Source of the DNA: Chelydra serpentina
Lineage: Eukaryota > Chordata > Testudines > Chelydridae
Direction: 5' to 3'
Length of the DNA stretch: 64,000 bases
Assembly: GCA_037349315.1 (NCBI GenBank)
Contig: JBAIAC010000057.1
Coordinates: 12,927,501-12,991,500, forward strand
A program made the position numbers and the translations under genes. How positions within the stretch are numbered: the stretch's first letter is position 1; each line of letters begins with the position of its first letter. The notes under the pieces are model-generated. The model searched no databases, was not told the origin of the DNA, and saw only the letters and a program-made list of their open reading frames with translations. Shown here one piece after another: positions 45,801 through 54,800 of the stretch.

Positions 45801-48800
45801 AGAGAGAGAGAGAACCCAACAAAACCACACACCGACACAGAAACAAAACAACAACAACCACCCAACACCTGCGAGCGGAAACCTCTAGATGTACTTTTGC
45901 CCCTTGCTTCAGGAGGGGTAGCTCAGTGGTTTGAGCATTGGCCTGCTAACCCCAAGATTGTGAGTTCAATCCCTGAGGGGGCCATTTAGGGATCTGGGGC
46001 AAAAATTGGGAATTGGTCCTGCTTTGAGCAGGGGGTTGGACTAGATGACCTTCCAACCCTGAGATTCTAGGAGTCAGTGTTTTCCACCTATAAACTTCCT
46101 CCCGCCCACTCACCGGGACAGAATTTTGTCGGCAGTTCCTTCGCAATCTTGTTGATGGCCCTGAAATCAGCGGTATAGAAGTAGTGTGATGACACTGGCT
46201 CTGTGGCAATTTCCCTTAATTCGTCTTCAACGGCATTGCCCACTCCCACAGCAAACATCTCGAAGCCTGCAAGCAATGAGGAGTGTCAGTCCGGCTGCGC
46301 CCATCTCATTGGAACAGCAAAGGAACCCAGCCAGCTTGTAATTCCTTCCCTGCACTTAGCACGTGATATGCCGCGTACAAACTAGGACGCCCCCGCTGTA
46401 CGGAGCCATGGGCCAAATGCTCAAAGATGGACACTCGAGAACACCCCCATCATGTGCACATGCACATTGTGCTTTCAAATCCCTCGACTGGAGGGTCTTG
46501 TGGAATGGGTGTGACTATGGCCATTTAATGCAGAGCATGCATCCTGAGAATAGGTCACAAGAGCACATATTGAGCCATCGCAGAACCCCCAGGGAGAGTT
46601 TATATGTTTATGTATTACAGGGACAAACTCAAACCAAAATCCCTGTAAATCTGGGAAAACACAGCTCTGGATTTGTATCCAAGCTTCTCACTACAGAGGG
46701 GCCATGCCGAAACTGTGGATCAAACCGCTGACCTCTGGGAAAGGCTGAAGCTAGATCTGAATTTTATTTTGTACCCTCTGTACCTCTAGGCTGTTCATAG
46801 GGCAGAGGTAGGTGGTAAGTACACTTGCCTTTCAGCTCCCAAGGCGGGTGTATTTAATATCCAGTGGCAAAGGCTTCAAAGTGAGATTATATATATATGG
46901 ATTGGGTGAAAAGATAAGGAAAGAAATCAAGAACCCTTTAAAACTGTAATCACCCCAAAATGACTCCGAAATGTTTGTCCCAGACAACTGTGACAATCAG
47001 GGTCCAGACACCCAAGGGGGAGGACAGGAATAAACAAAACAATTGCATCAACTTACTGTATTAAATATTATTGCACTATAAAAGTGCATTGAGCAAGGTC
47101 TTTTATGAAAGTTGGGGACCCTCTGGTCATTAATATTATTGCATGATGTGTGTACGGTTAGTGTGTAAAGAGGTATGTGTGCATGCTGGAAATATGTTTG
47201 GGGAGCAGACTTGCTAAACGTTTGTCCTAGACAAAGGATGGTTGTTTTGCCCGTTTGCCTGGGTCTCCAGTGTAAATTGAGCAAGGTGATGCCAGAGACA
47301 ATGGAAGTTACATTTACATACGAATCAACAGGAGGGTTGGGAAATCAAGAGGAAGAGATAAACAGCGGGGGAGAAGAACTTCATCTTCAGAAGAATGCAA
47401 AGGTTTACTGGATTATAAAAAGAAGGGGAGCAAACCCCTTCGTTATCTATCACTGAGGGGACAAATGGACCAGCTCCCTTTGATTCTGTGAAAGTTGGCT
47501 CCCCTTTCCTGGAGTGTTGGAGATGCTAGTAGCTTGATGTAAGTAAGAAACTGTTTTAGGCAAAGACATAACTTGTTAGAATTAAGTCTGAGGCACTAAC
47601 AAGTGTGATTTTTGTTTTGTTTGTTACCCCATTTTCTCTCTTTTATTCTTGCTTAGTATTACAAATCTGTGTTCTTTATTCATACACTTATCCCTGTTTT
47701 ATGTCAAAGCCATCTCAGAGCTGTATATGAAATTAAAGTGTGGGACCTCAGTGAAACTAACAGACTGGTGCGTGCAGACTTAATCATTTTTGTGATTGTC
47801 CAGTGAGAGGGACTGGACACTACAGAGAGACGTCTCTGGGGGAACTCGGGAACCGGGGTTCACGGAATATTATCTGTAGGGCAAAGTTTAGACTGGCAAA
47901 GTCTCCAGAAGTTTGTTGGTAAGGCATCAGGGAGCTGACACACAGTTTAAATTCCAGCAAAAAAAATTTAAAAAAATTAATAAATCCAGCTCTCTCTTGC
48001 TGAGGCAGAGGGGTTCTGGGTTCTGGTTCTGGGAACCTCAAGCGTAGCATAACAGGAAAGTTGTCTCAGCCTTTGTTCAACCTTTTCTAGAAGGGAAGAC
48101 GTCATAATTCCTTTCAATCCTGTTCATTGCCCCCACAGAGGTCATGACCCCCCGGCTGGGAACCTGTGGTTTAATAGGTACCCAAGAGGAAGATAGGGGA
48201 AGTTTCCGAAATGGGGCCCAAAGTAACTCACCATGTTTTCAGTACTTATATCCAGAGGACAAGGTCACCCACTGAAAAGCAGATCAAATGCTGGAATAGG
48301 GGAGTAACAGGAGCTGGTCAGGAATTTTTAGATGACATTTTTTTTGGTCAGAAAATGGCAATTCATGAAAAGTAAAACTTTGCCTAGGAATAGGCTGATT
48401 TCAATCAATTTTTCAACTCACAAACAAAATTGAAGAAAAAAAAAAGGTTTGAAATTGTTGAAATGTTTCATTTCAACTTTTTCAAAATGAAAAAAAATCA
48501 CGTTTTCCAGTTCAAAATGACTTTTGGTTTTGAAATTTAAACTAATGATGCAAAAAGTATAAAAAAGAGTCGAAATAGAAACAAAATGTTTTGATTGGCT
48601 CAAATTGATTTTTTTGTTGTTGTTGTTCACAAAAAATTTCAACATTTTAAACTTTTTTGTCCCAGTTTGGAGGGAAACATTTTTTTTTTGAAATCTCAAA
48701 TGTTTTTGCAGGCTGGAAAAACCATTTCCTGACCAACTGGAGTAGTAACAAATTGCTGGGTCTCCTTCCCAGTAAGACCTGTCACTCAGTAGGGACAGGA

Positions 48801-51800
48801 GATCATGTTGTGAGGGGAGAGCAGTTGTGCAGGTACTTGGGTGGTCCGCAGAGTCTCATGTAAACTGTCTGAAGCCACATCTTGGCCCACTAAAATTAAT
48901 GGAAGTTTTGCCATTGACTTCAATAGGGCCAAGATGTATTCCCTGAACTACAAGATGCTTGTGTGAACTCTGGCTCTATTTAGATTCAAGCATCGCTAAC
49001 TTTTTCTCAACTGCATTGCCTTAGTTCCTTTGGATCAAAACAAGCACAATATCTGAATTTTCAATGGGGCTTCTAAATTCCAGCACCTGGAACATTTTCA
49101 GAGTCCAATAACAAGCAGCTGTTATTTTTTTCCCTGTAAGAAACATGATCGCTGGTAATAGAAAAAACAAACAAACCAACAACCAAAGATAATAAAACAG
49201 AATTCAAGGCCCGTTACCATTATGCAAGATAAATTGTGTTGGTGAGTTACATCGAGATTTATATATACCAGCCAAACACACTCTGTACCCAACATCCCAC
49301 ACGCACTGTCAACATGCTTCTCAAATGTCAATTATCCTTGATTGATCTTCATTATTAGGCACCAGCCCTCAGTCAGGTCCAGTGGTCAAGACCAAAGATT
49401 AAAAGAGGTGAAGCATTTAGCAACTCGTGAGCATATCCCCAAGGGCCATGTTCATTTAACTCAGTAAAAAGCAGGATACAAGGAACTTGGGCAGCAGTTG
49501 TTCAGCAAAAGGAGGCAGCTCGTGAGATATTTATGTCTCAAGGTCTTTAAAGTCTCTTTTCTTTTCTGATTTTATTAACCCACTGGAAGCTGGCTGCAGA
49601 AATGTGTCTCCTGCTCAGTCTCCATCCCCCTTACATGTGCCTAATGGGTTATTAGATCATGGTCCCTAATGAGCGCTGGCATGGTGCATACTGGGACGAA
49701 ATTCACCCATGTGTGAAGGGTCAACATAAGGCCCATGCATCCCTTAAGTGCCATTTAAGGCCTATTTTGAGGGTTTAAGTGGAATGAAAGTGGTGCTTGC
49801 TCCTTGTGCAGCTGTGAATTTTACCCATTGGTTTGTAATTGGACAGCTGGGCCTTGTGAGGGGACTTCATGGGGCAGGAAGACCTTCCCTAGGTCTTACT
49901 CCTCCTTTGTGCATACAATCTGCTACTTAATCTGGGAGGCTGGTTTATTTATCCCCCTGATACTTTTCTTAAAATTGTCCAGTTCTCAGTGCTGCCGTCC
50001 TCAAATATGTTCTCTGTGGGTTTCCTTTTAGTGGCCGTTGGCTATACTAGCCCAGCATCCTGTGTTTGACAGAGGCCAGTGCCAGATGCTTCAGAGGGAA
50101 TGGACAGAACAGGGCAACTTTGAGTAACCGATCCACTGTCATCCAGTCCCAGCTTTTGGCAGTTGGAGGTTTAGGGACACCCGGAGCATGGGGCTGTATT
50201 CCCTGATCACCTTGGCTAATAGCCATTGATGGTCCAATCCTCCATGAACTTATTTTTCCCCACCATGAAGGCAGCTGATGCTGACAGTGACTTTTATTAC
50301 AAATATAGAGCCAGATCCTCAGTCACCCCCAGGATTGCTTTGTGCATGGCGTGAAGGGGCCTTAACTCAGCATGAAATAGGCTGCTGAGATTTCTCTCCA
50401 GCCAAGAATCTTCAGCTGATATAAAGCCAGTGAATGCATCTTAATACCACCTGCTTTCACCCCTCTGACATACAGGGAGTGTTGGGGGTACAGTGAAGAG
50501 CTATGCTGAGGGCAAGTTAGGGCAGACCTGGATCGTGATGCGCTCCCCCCATCCTAGGTAGGTGGAATGGCCCTATGGGAGCATGCTAGCTGTCGTAAGT
50601 TAGAGCTGCCCTGTGGCTGCTCCAGTTTGTGCCATGAGCCAGTTTGGAACTTTGTGCATCCCCAGGAATGAAAGGTGGTTTAGAGCACTAAGCAGAACTG
50701 CTGAGTCAGCCTGTTTTCCCCCCCAGACCCATCACTGGGTGGGAACTGAACATGTGAGGAAGGGCGATTGTCATGTGAGACAGCAAGAAACCCAACCAAC
50801 CTAACAAACAAAGAGGTCAAAGCCCAGCACTGCAGAGGATTGCTCTCGTGTCTAGTGATGTGGTGTCCCTGGAGTAAAGGCTGAGCTACAGAACTTTCAT
50901 CTTCCCCGTGAAATGGGGATCAGTACTCACTGAAGCAAATTCCTTCCACAACAGATGCACCGAGCCACACTCTGCTCTAAGTCACATCAATATAGGCCCC
51001 CAGTACGTCCCCTGAAGTTATCACAGTTACTCTGGTCTTACACTGAGGAAGGGTGTAGGCTGCAGAGCTTAGTTTAACTTTGCACTAGGACTGAGTACTG
51101 ATAGCCAGAGAGGGAAGAGTTCACCATTGAAAAGGCTCAAAAGAACATCACCTCTATCATACAGGTGCTAACTGGCTCCTTTGCTGGTAGCCTCAGAAAG
51201 AGGCCGATGACTGACACAGAATAGAGACAGAGGATGGACCTTCTAAAGGGACTATGGGAGTTAGCTGCCCAGCTCCCATTGAAAGCCAAAGCCCCTTTGA
51301 AAATCCCCCTTGCCCACATCAGGGGCCCTCTAAGTCAGCATTGAAGCACATGGACAGGGGTTGAGGCAATGTCGGCCAAAGTTTTGCTCTCCTGATGCCC
51401 ATGTTCTATGGTGAATGAAGGACATCGGTTTCTGAGACAGCCAATCAGCATCACACATAGACCAGTACTTGACCTGAAGGAAAACCAGGGCCACTGAATT
51501 CTGGAGGCCTACCTGAATCCTTGGCTTTCTTGGCAGCATCGCTGATGTAATCTTGTGACCGTCCATCCGTGAAGACAATGCCCACCTTGGGGATGCCAGG
51601 TCTCGCTCCACTGGAGGGAGCAAAGGACTTTTCAGTGAGGTGCCTCAGAGCTAGGCCTGTCATGGTGCCTTTCTCCATGTAGGACATCCTTTTCACTGCT
51701 GCCTTGATGTCCTTCTTGTTGCTGTACTGTCCCAGCGGGAACTCCTGCCTGACAGAGCTGGAGTACTGGACCAGGCCCACGCGAGCATTTTTATCGGAGA

Positions 51801-54800
51801 CATCCAATGAATCCACAATCTGGTTGATGAACTTCTTCACAAGCTCAAAGTTCTCGGGCCGCACACTCTTGGAGCCATCAATCAGGAACACAAGGTCAAT
51901 GGCAGATCCACCGCTGCAGACTGGGGAGAAACAAGAGAACAGGGAATAGAGGGAATAGGGAAGTTCAGCTCCCAATTAATCAGAGAGAGAGAAAACAAAA
52001 AACAGTATGGCTTTATTAATAATAATAACTCATCATCATAGTAAATCTCAAACGCATGTAGCTTCCTTGCAGATATAGCACCACTCAGATAAATCTCGAC
52101 CTAGGTCCGTCCTTAAGTTGGTCTGGCTAGATATTCAGTTTATGCCAGTGCAAGTGATTTTATCACACCACCAAAGCTTTTGGGGACCATGTGGTGTCTG
52201 GCCGTGTAGCAGCATTCCTTGGTAATCATATAATAATAGCTGTTTGAAAAAGGACAATTATTTTTGACACAACTGTTCAATATTATTTCAAAATTTCCCA
52301 TGAAAATTTTTCATTTAAAAAGCAAAAACTTTTTTTTTTTTCAGTTTTTGAAAACTGTTTTCAGTTAAAATTCTGGGTTTTAGTTAAAAAAAAAATCAGT
52401 TTTCAAAACTCAAAATCCAAATTATTTTACTGGAATCCAAAAACGTGTACTGAAAATGTTGGGGGTTTTTTGGTTTCCATTTTTAACAACAAAAATCCAT
52501 CAAAAAGAATTTTTGTTCATTGTGGACAAAATTCATTTTTCCTTAAAAAAAGAGTTTGACAAAAAAATTCAAACCAACTCTAATAATTAATAATAATAAC
52601 AATCATAATAAAGCTTTTCACTGGCAGATACACAGTGCCTTTCTTCTTGGGATCTCCATGCACAGTGATCACAATATTGGTTGAGCCTCCACGGTAGGCT
52701 AGAGAATGCAATTGGCTGAACCTTGAGACCATTCCAAAGTCTATTTGTTCTCCCAGGCTTTCCATGAGGGGAGATGTATTGGGAATGGGGGAATAGATGA
52801 GGTAGGAGCATTTAATCTGTGTGCACTGGGAAGTTTAAACAGCAGGCATTGGTCTAATCTGTGACTTGGTGTCATGGGACCCTCCCAAACCTCAACTCCC
52901 AAAATGCATCCTTGGTGAGGGAGTGATTAGAGCACAGGAGTTAGGAGGAGGCATAATTCCTGGGGCCACATTATATCCCCTCAGGGGTGTGTCCAGAAAA
53001 GATTAGCCAATGAGAATGGCGTGAATGTTTCCAAGGGCGGGTTTCAGCTCTGCCGCTAACAAACTCCTTATTTCACATGACTCAGTGTGTCTCTTGTTCA
53101 AACGGGCAGTGACCGTATGAGGATTAAAAGGAAGCAGTGAACGGAGCACACACCAGAAGGTTTTGCTCTGCTGGAAATCTCAGAGCCATGAAGTCATTGG
53201 ACCCTGACACAGTGAGTGATGGTAAATCCCCTTTGTTGCCTCCAATCATGCCTCACACTCAATACACAGCGCGGCTGCCGGCTAACTTCGGAGACAAGAG
53301 GCAACCCTTCCGAGGCATCCACCTCCTGCCCCTACCAGCGCCCCACTCTTCTAGCAGGGAGAGGGTCCCAGATGGGTCTATGGCTTTATTTGGGCCTCAG
53401 GGCTCTGCATGCTGGGGTTCAGACCCACAGATCAATGGGGCCCATGATTAATCTGCCCTGCTTGGAGGGTGTTGGGTGCCTTCCAGGAAATTTCTCTGCT
53501 AAGAGTGCAAATCAGTCCAAGAACCTGATCCAAAGCACGTTTAGGTCAATGGAAAAATCCCCAGCGAGCTTTCCATTAGGCCCTGAGTCTGTAAGGATCC
53601 TTCCTAGGGGAGAGCTACTTTGTTAAATTCTCAATGGTGAGCAACCCAGGGGATTGGGATGAAGGTTCCTTTGCCCTGCTTTTTGCCTCTTGCTTTTCTG
53701 AGGCAGTGCCTCAGATATCTCAACGCTCCCTGACATATCACCTCACTGCCCCGTTCATATCAGGGGTGCACAATGGTATTTACCACTGCAGGTTTTCCCA
53801 TCGTTGTTCAATGTGAAGCCCTCTTTGCAAGCACAGGTGTATGACCTGTCTGTGCTGACACAGATCTGCTGACAGTCGTGGTCTCCAGAGACACAGAGGT
53901 CTGACACATCTGTAAGGAAAGATACAGAATAAAAACATATTGACCCTGAAGGGGAAAGCATCAAGGCCGCTTTGACCAAAGATGGCACAAGACTTGTGTT
54001 CCTCTATCTGCCTGCATAGCATGTGCTTTAATGTTCTCCCCTTCTATAACCTCAAGTTGAGCCAATAATAAGTCCTCATTTAATAACACATTGCTCATAG
54101 CAGGATGGATCACTCAATGATTGCCTGTTCTGTTCATTCCTTCTGAAGCATCTGACATTGGCCGCTGTCGGAAGACAGGATACTCGGCTAGGTGCATCAT
54201 TGGTCTGACCCAGTATGGCTGTTTTAATGTTCTTTTCTGCTGCAGATCTCAAAGCACCAAGGGAAGTAAGAGTTATCTTGATTTTTCAGATGGAGAAACT
54301 GAGGCACACAGAGACAGTGACTTGCTCAAGGTCTCTCTGGGGCACCTGGCATTGGCCACTGTCGGAAGACAGGATACTGGGCTATATGGATCTTTGATCT
54401 GATCCAGTATGGCCGTTCTTATGTCATGCAACTCGGTGGCAGAGCCAGGAATAGAGTCCTTGTCTCCGCAGTTCGAGTGCAATACCCTATCTACTGGAGA
54501 ACTCTTTCTCCAACACCCACAGCAGCAGATCACAATTTACTTCACTATTCAACGTTGTTCAATGAGAATTTTGCAAATTTTTGTTATTCTTTGAATTGAT
54601 CACGCAGGGCCGGCCCACAACATTTTGGCACCTGAGGCGGGGAGCTCAAATGACGCCCCCATGCCCCCTCGCTTGGGCGAAAACTTTGAAAGGTCTCTTG
54701 TGCCCTCCTTCCTCCAGCACCGCCCTCCCCATCTCTGTGCATCTAGAGCAGAGAGAATACTGATGCACCAGCAGCAGACACAATTTTCTACATTCTGGGT

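Noticed and set aside
45911..45985. tRNA gene candidate with A and B boxes
   Set aside because: The tRNA-like head continues into a SINE body and a CR1-type tail; it is a retroposon, not a tRNA gene.
51704..51949. Plus-strand frame opposite MATN1 exon 5
   Set aside because: A shadow of the vWA2 coding sequence.
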